Notes: generated from the sequence alone by a model not told the origin. A stretch of DNA of 64,000 nt from Desmodus rotundus (GCF_022682495.2 NC_071389.1:103333951-103397950), one strand, 5' to 3'; shown: positions 1 through 11,607, numbered from the stretch's first letter. Program-made: numbers and translations.

Positions 1-395
1 TATGTCAGGATTTCCTCCCCTTTTAAAGCTGAATAACATTCCATTGTATGGATGGACCACATTTTGTCCATTCATCCATCATTGGACACTGGGGTTTCTA
101 CTTTTTGGCCATTGTGAACAGTGCTGCACTGAGCGTGGGTGTACAAATATCTATTTGAGTCCCTTCCCTGTTTTCAATACTTTGGGGTACATAGTTAGGT
201 GTGGAATTGACTAGATAATGAGGTACTTCTGTTTAACTTTTGAGGAATTGGCAAATGTTTTCCACAGTAGCTGCAGCATTTTACATTCCTACTAGCAATG
301 TAAGAAGTTTCTAATTTCTCCACATCCTCACCAACATGAGTGTTTTTGTTTCTTTTGTTACTCATCTGGTAGGTGTGAGGTAGTTTTTGTGGTTT
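1..395 (-). mobile_element. L1 3'-region fragment (outermost L1 of the nest)
   Basis: This resembles the reverse complement of a mammalian L1 3' region (probe-like text such as the run around 'ccattgtatggatggacc' and 'attgtgaacagtgctgc'). The homology breaks near 395 and seems to resume at about 10376 ('ttttgatatgcgttttccta'), so it is the outermost layer of a nested stack. The joining is inferred from continuity of the L1 consensus as I remember it; the precise subfamily is not assigned. Confidence 0.75.
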
Positions 396-2411
396 GTTTT
401 TTGTTGTTGTGTTTGTTTTAATTGTATTTATTGGGGGGACATTGGTTAATAAGATTATATAGGTTTTAAGTGTGCATTTCTGTGATACTAGATCAGTATA
501 TTGCACTATGTGGTCACCACCTAAAGTCAAACCATCTTCTGTCACCATATATTAGGTCTCCCCTACAAAGCCCTTCGCTCTTGCAACCACCACATTGTCT
601 GGGTCCGTGAGTTTCAGTCTTATCTCCCACATATGAGTGAAATCACATGGTTCTTAGGTTTTTCTGACTGACTTATTTCACTTAGCATAATATTCTCGAG
701 GTCCATCCATGTTGTCACAAATGGCAGTATTTCATCTTTTCTTATGGCTGAGGAATATTCCATTGTGTATGTATATCACATCTTCTTTACCCAGTCCTCT
801 GTCAAAAGACACTTTGGTTGTCTTCATGTTTTGGCCACCATGAATAATCCTGCAGTGAGCATAGAGGTGCAAATATGTATTTTCGAGTTTTTTGAGTAGA
901 TACAGAGAAGAGGGATTTCTGGGTACTCTATTCTTAATTTTTTGAGGAACTAAGAGACGTCATCATAGTGGCTATACCAGTCTACATTCCCACCAGCAGT
1001 GAGTGAGGGTTCCCTTTTCCCTACAACCTCTCCAACTCTTGTTATCACTTATTGATAATAGGCATCCTAACAGGTGTGAGGTGATATGTTATGGTAGTTT
1101 TGATTAGCATCTCCCTAAGAGCGAGTGAGGTTGAATATTTTTTCATATATTTGTTTGCCATTTGTATGTCTTTTGGGGACAGGTGTCTGTCCAGGTCCAC
1201 TGCCCATATTTCAATTGAATTGTTTGTTTGTTTGGCATTAAGTTTTATGAGTTTTTCATATACTTTGGATATTAAACCTTTGTTGGTGGTGCTGTTTGCA
1301 ACTATCATCTCATTTGGTTGGTTGCCTTTTTGTTTGGTTGTCAGTTTCTTTTGCTGTGCAGAACCCTTTTATTATAATATAGTCCCACTCATTTATTTTT
1401 GCCTTTACTTAGCTTGCCTTAGGGGTCAAATTCATAAAGTGTTCTCCATGACCAAGGTTTGTAAGTTTAGTACCTATGTTTTCTTCTATGTAATTTATTG
1501 TTTCAGATTTTACATTGAAGCCTTTGATCCACTTTGAATTAATTTTTGTACATGGTGACAAACTAATATAGTTTTGTTCTTTTGCATGTGGCTTTCCAAT
1601 TTTCTCAGCACCATTTATTGAAGAGGCTTTCTTTTCTCTATTATATGTTTCTGGCTCCTTCATTGAAAATTATCTACCAATATACATGTTATTTTATATC
1701 TGGGTTCTCAGTTCTGTTCCATTGTTTGTGTGACTGTTTATTCTGTGCTGTTTTAACTATTGTCACTTTGTAGTATAATTTTAAGTAGTGTGCAGTACCT
1801 CCGGCCTCGTTCTTGTTTTATCAGAATTGCTTTGATTAAAGGTGGAGGCATAGGTAGATACACTTCGCTTCCTCGCACAACCAAAAGGAGGACAACAACC
1901 AATTTAAAAACAAAAAATAACCAGAACTGCCAGAAATTCAAACTGTGTATATCTGACAACCAAGGAGTTAAAGAAGAAACATTCATCTGAACTGGTAGGA
2001 GAGAGAGAGAGGGACAGCCAGGACAGAGTACAAGCAGCAAGATGGTGGCTGGCAGACTGGGTGTGCAAGGTAGCTGTGGTGGCTGGTAGACAGGGTGGTC
2101 CCACATTCATGTGCAGATAAACCAGGAGGAACAGCCGGGGAGTGAGACAGATCGTGCAACCTAGGTAACAGTGCAGACAAAAATAAACCCTCAGTACTTC
2201 TGGATGCAAAACCCTGTGCAAGTTGTGGCAATGGGAGAAATTGCCAGTGTCTTGAACTGGGGTGAGAACTGAAAAGGCAGCATTGTTCCCTCTCTGACCC
2301 CTCCCCTATAGTATTGCAAACAGTAAAGTGGGTTGCCCCACTCTGACAAATACCTAAGGCTTCGCCCTTTACAGAGTAACAGGTGCACCAAAACAAAGAC
2401 ATACGGCCCAA

Positions 2412-3207
2412 ATGAAAGAACAGATCAGAACTCTAGAAAAAGAACTAAGCCATCAGGAGATAGCCGACCCATCAGATAGAGAGTTCAAAACACTGGTCAT
2501 TAGGATGCTCACAGAAACGATTCATTAAAGATGCAAAATAAAGGAATTAGTGAAGGCTATACAAAGTGAAATAAAGAAAAATAGAGAGGGAACCAACAGT
2601 GAAGGGGAGGAAACGAACTCAAACCAATAATTTGGAACAGAAGGAGGAAATAAATATCCAACCAGAACTGAATGAAGAAACAAGAATTCAAAAAAATGAG
2701 GAGAGGCTTAGAAATCTTCAGGACAACATTAATTGTTCCAACATCCAAATCGTACAGATGCCAGAAGGAGAAGGGGAAGAGCAAGAAATTGAAAACTTCC
2801 CCAAACTGGCGAAGGAAATAGACATGCAAGTCCAGGAAGCTCAGAGAGTCCCGAAGAAGTTGAACCCAAGGAGGAACACACCAAGACGCATTATAATTAC
2901 ATTACTCAAGATTAAACAAAAGGAGAAAATCCTTAAAGAAACAATAGAAAAAGAGAGGGGTACCTACAATGGAGTTCCCATAAGACTATCAGCTGATTTC
3001 TCAAAAGAAACCTTACAGACAAGAAGGGGCTGGAAAGAATTATTCGAAGTCGTGAAAGGCAAGGACCTACATCCAAGATTACTCTATCCAGCAAAGCTAT
3101 CATTTAGAATGGAAGGGCAGATAAAGTGCTTCTCAGATAAGGTCAAGTTCAAGGAGTTCATCATCACCAAGCCATTATTATATGAAATGTTAAGGGGACT
3201 TATCTAA
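2412..3207 (+). pseudogene. L1 ORF1-like protein of copy A (disrupted)
   Basis: Translation resembles L1 ORF1p, the RNA-binding chaperone that coats L1 RNA. It has a charged coiled-coil-like stretch (EERLRNLQDN), an RRM-like region containing 'ENFPKLAKEID', then the C-terminal domain with IRLSADFSKETLQ and [11 protein letters not shown] motifs, ending LLYEMLRGLI-stop. The frame from ATG 2412 meets TAA near 2526 and is restored only from 2599, which gives a 202-residue open stretch. Residues around the RRM are shortened relative to the copy at 8864-9694 (no 'FEQIM' segment). Non-functional as it stands. Confidence 0.75.
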
Positions 3208-3349
3208 GAAGATGATCAAAACTATGAACAGTAAAATGACAACAAATTCACAGCTATCAACACCTGAACCTAAAAAAAACACAAACTAAGCAAACAACTA
3301 GAACAGGAACAGAATCATAGAAATGGAGATGACATGGAGGGTTATCAGT

Positions 3350-3377
3350 GGGGGAGGGGAGTGGGGATAATGGGGGG
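3350..3377 (+). other. G-rich tract in 3' UTR of copy A
   Basis: Four G-runs of four or more (G5, G4, G4, G6) with short loops lie in the 3' UTR of the ORF1-only element. This fits a G-quadruplex pattern. L1 3' UTRs are known to carry a conserved G-rich polypurine tract. The antisense copies show the complementary C-runs at about 8533-8563 and 11678-11704. Confidence 0.6.
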
Positions 3378-5744
3378 AAAGGTACATAAGAAGCATAATT
3401 GGTAGGTACAAAATAGACAGGGGGAGGTTAAGAATAGTATAGGAAATGTAGAAGCCAAAGAATTTAATATATACAATTCAGGGACATGAACTAAAGGTGG
3501 GTTGGGGAGTGCTGGAGGGAGGGACATAGCAGAGGGAGATAAAGGGAAAGAAAAAGGGAGTGGGACTGTAATAGGATAATCAATAAAATATACTTCAAAA
3601 AAAATTTTAAGAGGAATTGCTGTGCCTATTCAGGACGCTTTTGGGCTTTCATATGAAACGTGATTTTTTTGTTCTATTTCTTTTTAAAAAATGACATTGG
3701 GATTTTGATGGAGATTGCATTAAATCTGTGTATTACTTTGGGTAATATGGCCATTTTAACTATGTTGATTCTTTCCCTGAGCACATATCTTTCCTTTTTT
3801 TGTACCTTTTTCTACCTTTTTTAATAATGCTTTGTAGTTTTCAATATATAGGTCTTTTACATCCTTTGTTAAGTTTATTCCTAGTTATTTTATTGTTTTG
3901 GTTCCATTGAGAAAGGAAATTTTTTTTCATTTCTTTTTCTGAGGTTTCATTGTTAGTATACAGGAAAGCGGTGGACTTTTGTACATTGGTTTTGTATCCT
4001 GCAACTTTACTGTATTTGTTTTCTGTTTCAAATTTTTTGATGAAATCTTTGGGATAATCTATGTACGGAATCATGTCATCTGTAAAAAGTTACACTTTTA
4101 TTTCTTCTTTCCCAATTTGGATGCCTTTTATTTCTTTCTTTGCCTATTGTTCTGGCTGGAACTTCCAGAACCATGTTGAGTAAGAGTGGTGAGTGGGCAT
4201 CCTTCTCTTCTTGTTTCTCATTTTACAGGAATAGCTGTCAGTTTTTCACCAATTGAGTATGATCTTGGATGAGGATTTGTCATATATGGCTGTTATTATG
4301 TTGAGGTACTTTCCTTCTATGCCTATTTTGAGTGTTTTAACCATAAATGAATGTTGTATCTTATTAAATGGTTTTTCCTGCATTTATTGGTAAGATCATG
4401 TGCTTCTATGCTTTCTTTTGTTAATGTGGTGTATTACATTGATTGATTTGCATGTGTTGAACTGTCCTTGTGCACCTGGAATAAACCCCACTTGATCATG
4501 ATGTACTTTTTTGATGTATTATTGTATTTGATTTGCTGGTGTTTTGTTTAGGATTGTTGTATCTGTATTCATCAGAGACACTGGTCTGTAGTTGTGTGTG
4601 TTTGTGTGTGCGTGTGCGTGTGATATCCTTGCCAGGTTTGGGTATTGGGGTTATGTTGGCTTCATAAAATGTGATAGGAAGTATTGCTTCTTCTTCAGTT
4701 TTTGGAAGAGTTGAAAAGGATAGGTTTTAAATCTTTGAATGTTTGATAGAATTTACTGGTGAAGCTGTCTGGTCCTGGACTTCAGGTTTTTGGAAGGTTT
4801 TTGATGGTTGCTTCAATTTTCTCACTGCTCATTGGTCTTTTTAGATTATCCAGTTCTTCATGATTTAGTCTAGGAAGGTTATATATTTCTAGGAACTTAC
4901 CCATTTCTTTTGGTTATTAAATTTGGTGGCGTATAGCGTTTCTAGTATGATCCTTTGTATCTCTGTGGTGTCTGTGTTCTCTTTCATTTCTGATTTTATT
5001 TATATAGGCCTTTCCTCTTCTTTAGCAAGTCTGTCCAGGGATTTGTCAATTTTATTAATGTTTTCAAAGAACCAGCTCTTCTATTAATTTTTTGTATAGT
5101 CTTTTTGTTCTGTATTTCATTCAGTTCTGCTATAATTTTTATTATTTCCTTTCTTCCGCTGACTTTGGGTTGCTTTTGTTCTTCTTTTTGTAGATCTTTA
5201 AGATGTAATGTTAGGTTGTTTACTTGGGATTTCTCTTGTTTTTTCAGATAGGCCTGTAATGATAGAAATTTCTCTCTTATTACTACTTTCACTGCATTCC
5301 AGTTTTTATATGTCATTATCATTTCTCATTCTCACTCATATCTTTTGATCTCACTTTTTATTTCTTCTTTGACCCAGTCATTCTTTTAGTAGTTTATCGT
5401 TTAACATCCACATATTTGTGAGATACTTTATTTCCTTTTTGCAGTTGATTTCTAATTTCAAAGCATTGTGGTCAGAGAATATAGTTGGTGTAATTTCAGG
5501 CTTGAATTTGTTGAGGCTAGTCTTGTGACCCAACATATAGTCTGTCCCTTGAGAATGTTCCATGTGCACTGGAGAGTAATGTATATCTCGTGTTTTGGGC
5601 TCTGTAGATGTTATTTGTGTCCATTTGATATGTGTCATTTAAGACCAATATTTCTTTATTGATTATCTGTTTGGATGATGTACCTAGAAATGTCAATGGA
5701 GTATTAAGGTCCCCGACTATGATTGTGTTTTGGTCTGTCCCTTT

Positions 5745-5952
5745 CTTTTTTAAGATTTTATTTATTTATTTTTAGACAGGGAGGGAGGGAGAAGGAAAAG
5801 GAGAGAAACATCAATGTGTGGTTGTCTCCTGCACCCCCTTCACTGGGGAACCCAGCCCACAACCCAGACATGTGCCCTGACTGGGAATCGAACCTACAAC
5901 CCTTTGCTTCACAGGCCCGCACTCAATCCACTGAGCTACACCAGCCAGGGCT
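5745..5952 (-). mobile_element. VES-type SINE
   Basis: tRNA-derived SINE, antisense. Reading the minus strand it starts AGCCCTGGCTGGTGTAGCTC (box A-like), has GGTTCGATTCCCAGTCAGGG (box B-like) and ends in an A/T-rich tail with TTTATTTATTTATT on the + strand. It is inserted in ORF2 of the antisense L1. Confidence 0.9.
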
Positions 5953-6699
5953 GTTTCTCCCTTTAGTTCTGTGAGTAATTGCTTTATATATGATTGGGTG
6001 CATATATATTAAGAAGTGTTATGTCTTCTTGATATAGTGTTCCCTTTATCATTATAAAATGTCTGTCTTTGTCTCTTATTACCTTTGTTATTTTGAAATC
6101 TTTTTTGTCAGATATAAGTATGGCTATACATGCTTTTCTGTGGGTGTTATTTGCTTGGAGAATTATTTTCCACCCTTTCACTTTGAATCTACCTTTGTCT
6201 TTGCAGCTTAGATGTGACTCTTGAAGGCAGAACATGGTTGGGTTTTGTTTTTTGATGCAGTCTGCTACTCTGTGCCTCTTTATTGGTGAATTCAGTCCAT
6301 TTACATTTAGGGTAATTATTGATGTATGAGGATTTCCTATAGTTACTTTGTCCTTTGTTTTCTGGTAGCTCTCTGGCTCCATTGTTTTGTTTTGTTTTTT
6401 TTCTTAGTGCTTCTGTCTGTTTATTTTGTTTGGTGGTATTCCATGCTTTCCTTTTTTTTAAGTTATGTGTCTCAGTTTTGGGGTTTTTTGTGTGTGGCTG
6501 CCATTAAGTTTATGTAAAAATTTTGCTTTACATACAGTAGTTTTTCGTTTGAGTGCATCTGATCTCCATCTTCCTTTGCCATTTCAAACCTTTGCCCCCT
6601 CCCCTTTTATGTTTTCGTCATCACATTTTTCCTGTTCATGCTGTTTTTTTGGTGATCTTATTTGTAGTGTTGTGACCTTTTTTTGCTCTTTGTTTCAGG

Positions 6700-7690
6700 T
6701 AGAATAACCCCCTTGAGTATTTCCTGCAGTGGAGGTTTTCTGGTGAAAAATTTCCTCAGCTTCTGTATATCTGGAAAGGTCTTTATATCTCCTTCATATT
6801 TAAAGGATAATTTTGGATATATTTATTCTTGGCCGGTAAATTCTCTTTCAGTACTTTGAATATTCGGTTCCACTCTCTTCTGGCTTGTAGAGTTTCTGCT
6901 GAAAAGTCCGATGATAACCTGGTGGGCTTTCCTTTGCATGATACTGGGTTTTTTTCCCTGGCTCCTTTCCGAATTTTTTTCCTTGTCATTATTGACTTTT
7001 GACAGTTTTAATACAATGTGTCTTGGGGAGGACCTCTTTGGATTAAGGCAACTAGGTGCTTTGTTTGCGTCTTGTATTCAAGGATCTAGTTCTTTCTATA
7101 GGTTTTGGAGGAACTCATTCACTCTTTGAAAAGGTTCCTCATTCCCTTCTCTTTTTCTTCTTCTGGAACACCTGTCATTTTTGTATTGCTTTTCCTGAGG
7201 GGGTCAGCTATTTCTTGTAGAGCTCTTTCATTTTTTTTAATGTTAGGTTTCTTTCTTCTTCCCTCTGCTTCATTTCTAGATTCCTATCTTATATATCACT
7301 AATTCTTTCCTCCATTTTGTAGGCTCTGTTTAATGTGCCCAATAGTTCATTCCTGATCATTTTTACTGAATGCTTCATCTTCAGGATTTCTGTTTGGTTC
7401 TTTTTTAAAGTTTCATCTCTTTGGTAAATTATTCATTTTGTTCATTTGTTTTTTCAGTGCATCAAATAGGCTGTACTTTATCACATCTCATTGAGTATTT
7501 TCAGAATTGCCATCTTGAATTCTCTTTCATTTATATCACATATTTTCAAGCATTTCAATTTGCTTTCTGGAGATTTTTTTTTCATTTTCTTAGCTGCCTT
7601 GCTATCTTGTTTATTCATGGCATTTCATGGGCTCCTTCTTTGACTAGGCATCTATTGTATTTATTGCACTTCACTAACAGATTTGTATGA
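6700..7690 (-). pseudogene. L1 ORF1 remnant of the antisense L1
   Basis: The antisense frame at 6989-6783 encodes the C-terminal domain of L1 ORF1p (RLSSDFSAETLQARREW). Further N-terminal coding traces extend to about 7690 but are interrupted by stops and frameshifts. It lies just upstream (minus strand) of ORF2, as in an ordinary two-ORF L1, unlike the ORF1-only elements nearby. Limits are approximate. Confidence 0.65.
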
Positions 7691-8863
7691 ACAGGTCTGT
7701 CTACTATTTTCCAGTGGGTGGCAGTGAATCACAAGGTTTTAAGCTCTGTGAAGTCCCAAAACTTACCTCTGCAGCTTCTGTCAGGGTAGCCGTGTATAAC
7801 AGCAATGTTTGAGGGTGGGATTTGTTTTGCCCTCTCAGTGAAGGGATCTCAGACTTCTGCAAGGTCTCCCACCACATGCCACAACTGAAGATCAGTCACA
7901 GAGGGAAATAGTGATTCTAATGTAAAAGTTTTCAGGTTTGGAGATAATGTACCCCGAAACCAAGGGCCACAGAAGGCATGTTTTGGGAGTCTAAAAAGTG
8001 TCAGGGCTCTGTGGCTCTATTTCTTTGTTTGGAACACTGACCACTGGACATCTGACAGTTGCTGCAGAACCTCTGTGCTGTGTCCTTGCCCAGACCTCTG
8101 GCTGGCTCAGCTGCACTTAGCATCATTCACTCCTGCAGCAGTGCCCAACAACACTTTCCGCTCCTCCTCGCTGAAGGAAACTCCAGCTACAGACAGCTTT
8201 CTCCTATCTCTGGGCCAAGCTCAGCATGAACTCTGGGCTACAGGGCTGCGACTACAGTCTGTCTGAGCTCTTCTCCCTTCTCATCTTTCCTGGTTGTTCC
8301 AGGAAATTCAGTGCGAGGATCTCTGAGGCATGCATTTATGTTGAGCTGGTAATCATTTGTTGAGTTATGGCTGATCAACATTTTGAAGTTTCAGGAGGAG
8401 AGACAAAGGACAGTCTCTTATGTCACCATTCCTTCATTGTCACTCATATCTTCAGGGGTTTTTTTTTGATATATTTATTGATTATGCTATTACAGTTGTC
8501 CCATTTCTGCCCCTTCACTCAACTCCATCCTGCCCTCCCCCTCCCTCCCACATTCCCCCCCTACAGTTCATGTCCATGGGTCATATTTATAAGTTTTTTG
8601 GCTTCTACATTTCGTACACGATTCTTACCCTCCCCCTGTCTATTTTCCACCTATCATTTATGTTATTTATTCTCTCTACCTTTCCCTCCTCTCTCCCCAT
8701 CCCAGTCCCCTGTTGATAACCCTCCATGTGATCTCCATTTCTGTGGTTCCGTTCCTGTTATAGTTGTTTGCCTAGTTTGCTCTTGTTTTTGTTTTAGGTG
8801 TGGTCGTTAATACCTGTGAGTTTGCTGTCATTTTTACTGTTCCTATTTTTTATCTTCTTTTTC

Positions 8864-9694
8864 TTAGGTAAGTCCGTTTAACATTTCATATAATAATGGC
8901 TTGGTGATGATGAACTCCTTGAACTTGACCTTATCTGAAAAGCACTTTATCTTCCCTTTCATTCTAAATGATAGCTTTGCTGGATACAGTAAACTTGGAT
9001 GTAGGCCCTTGCCTTTCATGACTTGGAATACTTCTTGCCAGCCCTTTTTTGCCTGTAAGGTCTCTTTGGGGAAATCAGCTGACAGTCTTATGGGAAGACC
9101 TTTGTAGGTAACTGTGTCCTTTTCTCTTGCTGCTTCTAAGATTCTCTCCTTCTCTTTAATCTTGGGGAATGTAATTATGATGTGCCTTGGTGTGTTCCTC
9201 CTTGGGTCCAGCTTCTTTGGGACTCTCTGAGCTTCCTGGACTTCCTGGAAGTCTATTTCCTTTGCCAGAATGGGGAAGTTCTCCTTCATTATTTGTTCAA
9301 ATAAGTTTTCAATTTCTTGCTCTTCCTCTTCTCCTTCTGGCACCCCTATAATTCGGATGTGGGAACGTTTCAGGATGTCCTGGAGGTTCTTAAGCCTCTC
9401 CTCACTTTTCCGAATTCTTGTTTCTTCATTCTTTTCTGGTCGGATGTTTCTTTCTTCCTTCTGGTCCACACCGTTGATTTGAGTCCCAGTTTCCTTCACA
9501 TCACTATTGGTTCCCTGTACATTTTCCTTTGTTTCTCTTGGCATAGCCTTCATTTTTTCATCTACTTTTCAAACAAATTCAGCCAATTCTGTGAGCATCT
9601 TAATAACCAGTGTTTTGAACTGTGCATCTGATATTTTGGCTATCTCTTCCTCGCTTAGTTGTATTTTTTCTGGAGCTTTGAAGTGTTCTGTCAT
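8864..9694 (-). pseudogene. L1 ORF1-like protein, copy B (one premature stop)
   Basis: From the ATG at 9694-9692 the frame runs 276 codons to TAA at 8864, with a single in-frame TGA at 9571-9569 (about codon 42). The corresponding codon in the copy at 12007-12696 is CGA, so the stop is a simple CpG transition. The order of domains matches L1 ORF1p: N-terminal region, coiled-coil segment (EERLKNLQDILKRS), RRM beginning IRIIGVPEGEEEEQ, then the C-terminal domain ([31 protein letters not shown]). Human L1 ORF1p is about 338 residues; the shorter length lies mainly in the N-terminal coiled coil. Expected role: trimeric RNA-binding chaperone for its own RNA. The residues after the stop form a 229-residue open frame starting at Met 9553. 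Confidence 0.8.
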
Positions 9695-10345
9695 TTGGGC
9701 CTTTTTTTTTTTTTTTTTTTTTTTTTGGTCTTGGTGCCTCTGTTAGTTAAAGGGGTGGAGCCTTAGGTGTTCCCCGGGGTGGGGTAACGCTGGTCGCTGC
9801 GCTGGGGGAGGGGCCAAGAGGGAGCAATGGCGCCCTCTCCACTCTCCACCATATTTCAGTCATTGCCTCCGCTACCCACAATCAAATTGGGCCCCTGTGG
9901 TGCTGGTTCCTGAGTGGGTGGGCTTGTGCACACTCAAGGCCGCTGTGGGTCTCTCCAACGACCTCTCCTGTGAGGCTGGGAGTCTCTCCTGCTGCCTCCC
10001 CAACCCCCACGGGCGTTTTCAATCAGAGGTTTGAGGCTATTTTCCCGTGCTGGAGCGCTCAGTTCAGTGGTGTGCTTCGCTCCCCACCGTTTGTCCCGGT
10101 TTATCTGTGCGCAAATGCGGGGCCGCAGGGTCTGCTAGCGCTCAGCCTGCCTGCCCCATTCGTCCCACACTCCACCAGTCTCAGTCCCGCCACGGTCACG
10201 CGAGTCCTCTCCGCCCCGGTGCCCACCTCCACCCCTCCTACCGGTCTGGATGTATGTTTATTTTTTATCTACTTGGTGTCGGACTTCCTTGCCGTTCGAT
10301 TTTCTGACAGTTCTGGTTGTGCGAGGAGGCGCAGTGTGTCTACCT

Positions 10346-10375
10346 ACGCTGCCATCTTGGTTCTCCCCTGTATCT
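10346..10375 (-). promoter_or_regulatory. Candidate YY1-type site at element 5' end
   Basis: The 5' terminus of copy B reads, on the minus strand, GGGGAGAACCAAGATGGCAG. CAAGATGGC is the YY1-type core that sits at the start of the human L1 5' UTR and sets its transcription start. In copy C the same position is CCAAAATGGC (about 13451-13460). This is inferred promoter function from motif and position only. Confidence 0.45.
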
Positions 10376-10829
10376 TAAGGTTTTGATATGCGTTTTCCTA
10401 AGGACTAATGATGTTAAACATTGTTTCATGTGTTTCCCGGCCATTTGTATGTCTTCTGTGGATATATGTCTAGTCAAGTCCTTTGTCCATTTTAAAGTGG
10501 GTTTACCTTGTTGTTTTTGAGTTGTAGTTGTCATCTATGTATTTTGGATATTAATCCCTTTTCAGATGTGGTTTGCAAATATTTTCTCCAACTCTGTGGG
10601 TTCTCTTTTCACTCTGTTGGTAATGTCCTTTGTTACGCAAAAGTTTTAACTTTGTTAAAGTTCTTTTACATATTTTGTGTTTCTTTGTACTTTTGGTATT
10701 GTCAAAGCCAAAGTCCGGAAGATTTATACCTATGTATTCTTCTAAGAATTTTATGGTTTTAGCTCTTAATTTAGTTTTTGATCCACTTTGAGTTAATTTT
10801 TGTATATAGTATAAGGTAGGGCTCCAACC
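10376..10829 (-). mobile_element. Antisense L1 fragment (continuation of outermost L1)
   Basis: L1 3'-region and ORF2 C-terminal sequence in antisense, picking up where 1-395 stops. It ends where a TG...CA-bounded LTR-like sequence begins at 10830. Confidence 0.7.
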
Positions 10830-11215
10830 TGAAACCAAACCAAACAAGTGGGTTTGGTGACCATCCCACAACAGAAAGACCAAATCCCCAGGAAGTGGTC
10901 TTCAAAGAAAAGGAAGTTATTGTAAGGCAGCCAAACAAGTAGACAGGAGACAAAGCTCAAATCTGTCTTCCTGAACAAAACCTTGAGACATATTTTAAAA
11001 GGTAAGGGTAAGCAGAGGTTATATAGAGTCATAAATTCTGATTTGGGAGGGTCTGATTGGATAATTTTGGAATTAAGCCATTTAAGGTAAAGTCTGGGGA
11101 AGAAAATGCACAAAGGAATTTTAATGTGCCAGGGTCTTGTTGATTGGAGCCCCACATTCCTAGTGGTGTCTGGTTTTCTCTCCTGCTGGGTAATAGTTTT
11201 ATTAGGAACCTCTCA
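10830..11215 (-). repeat. Candidate solo LTR (antisense)
   Basis: A 386-bp segment with TG...CA ends on either strand. Read on the minus strand it has a TATA-like CTATATAACC followed by a pyrimidine-rich stretch with CTTTGTCTCCTGTCTAC, an arrangement like the U3-R-U5 of a class I retroviral LTR. It interrupts antisense L1 sequence. I found no clear target duplication and recognise no named family. Confidence 0.4.
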
Positions 11216-11234
11216 CTTTAAGAAATGGGTATGC

Positions 11235-11345
11235 TTATTTTTACTTTACTTTTTAAAACTTTTTGTTGATTTTTAGAGAGAAAGAGGAAGGAGGTGAGAG
11301 AAATATCAACTTGTTGTTCTACTCATTTATGCATTCATAGGTCTG
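11235..11345 (-). repeat. Diverged VES-like SINE fragment
   Basis: It contains the SINE-like run 'gttgatttttagagagaaa' and 'gagagaaatatcaac' but lacks a clear box A/B region, so it is an older truncated copy. The following 11346-11554 has a GCTGGCTC-rich text that may be a hAT-type DNA transposon remnant, but I could not confirm it. Confidence 0.45.
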
Positions 11346-11554
11346 AGGACTAGGTCTTTACATGTTAGTTTGGTGGTAGCATGAACATTGGCTCTGCTGA
11401 GCTCTCAAGGTCACCTTGGATCATTTGACTGCTAACTGGGCAGACTCAGGTTAGCTGGACTCTTTTCAGGAGCTGTTGGCTGATTTGGCTGGCTCTTGTG
11501 CAGGGACTGAGAACAGCCTCCTGTGGTTTTCTGTAGGATACTGTAAAAACTTGG

Positions 11555-11571
11555 TTAGTGTCCAGTTTCTT
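11555..11571. repeat. Target-site duplication (left) of an interrupted VES SINE
   Basis: TTAGTGTCCAGTTTCTT occurs here and again at 13633-13649. The 17-bp direct repeat brackets a VES SINE that was later split by an ORF1-only element. Confidence 0.85.
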
Positions 11572-11607
11572 TTTTTTTATTTTACTTATTTTTTAAAGAT
11601 TTTATTT

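Larger units (their letters stand above)
1841..3603 (+). mobile_element. ORF1-only L1 derivative (HAL1-like), copy A
   Basis: Sense-strand element with an L1-like 5' UTR (1841-2411; shares text with 62640-62740), a broken ORF1 (2412-3207) and a 3' UTR (3208-3590) ending in AATAAAATA and an A-run. No reverse transcriptase or endonuclease sequence lies between the ORF1 stop and the poly(A). It is inserted in the antisense L1; similar text flanks it (GAATTGCTTTG at the left, GAATTGCTGTG at the right), a plausible imperfect target duplication. The organisation matches half-L1 (HAL1) elements. The start is approximate because the extreme 5' end seen in other copies is missing. Confidence 0.8.
1045..6382 (-). 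pseudogene. L1 ORF2 remnant (endonuclease-reverse transcriptase)
   Basis: The antisense frame from 6382 opens with an apurinic-endonuclease-like start (SIITLNVNGLNSPIKRHR) and a conserved catalytic-type Glu (QESHL), as in L1 ORF2p. Reverse-transcriptase sequence follows leftward; the catalytic FADD box reads FTDD at 4075-4086, so its Ala is replaced. The reading frame is broken repeatedly and split by the inserted SINE (5745-5952) and ORF1-only element (1841-3603). In life the protein nicks target DNA and copies RNA at the nick. This copy is not functional. Confidence 0.8.
396..8461 (-). mobile_element. Near full-length antisense L1, interrupted by two insertions
   Basis: Read on the minus strand, this has a 5' UTR (about 8461-7700), ORF1 remnants (about 7690-6700), ORF2 (from 6382 leftward to about 1045) and a 3' region (to about 396). 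It is split by a sense ORF1-only element at 1841-3603 and by an antisense VES SINE at 5745-5952. After removing those it is about 6.1 kb, the normal length of a complete L1. Both ORFs carry frameshifts and stops, so it cannot move on its own. The 5' limit beside the element at 8462 is approximate. Confidence 0.8.
8462..10375 (-). mobile_element. ORF1-only L1 derivative (HAL1-like), copy B, full length
   Basis: Antisense element bounded at the left by a T-run (poly(A) tail, ttttttttgatatatttatt) and at the right by the 5' end near 10360-10375. In minus-strand order it has a CpG-rich 5' UTR (10375-9727), a long T-run on the + strand (9705-9726), ORF1 (9694-8864) and a 3' UTR of about 400 bp (8863-8470). 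There is no ORF2. The similar flanks 'atatcttcagg' and 'gtatcttaagg' may be a target duplication. This is the least damaged copy and a useful family reference. Confidence 0.85.

Noticed and set aside
10047..10386. CpG-rich segment as a possible MPHOSPH8 promoter or exon 1
   Set aside because: The same segment recurs at about 13020-13460 and belongs to the 5' UTR of the ORF1-only elements; no chromodomain N-terminal coding sequence is present.
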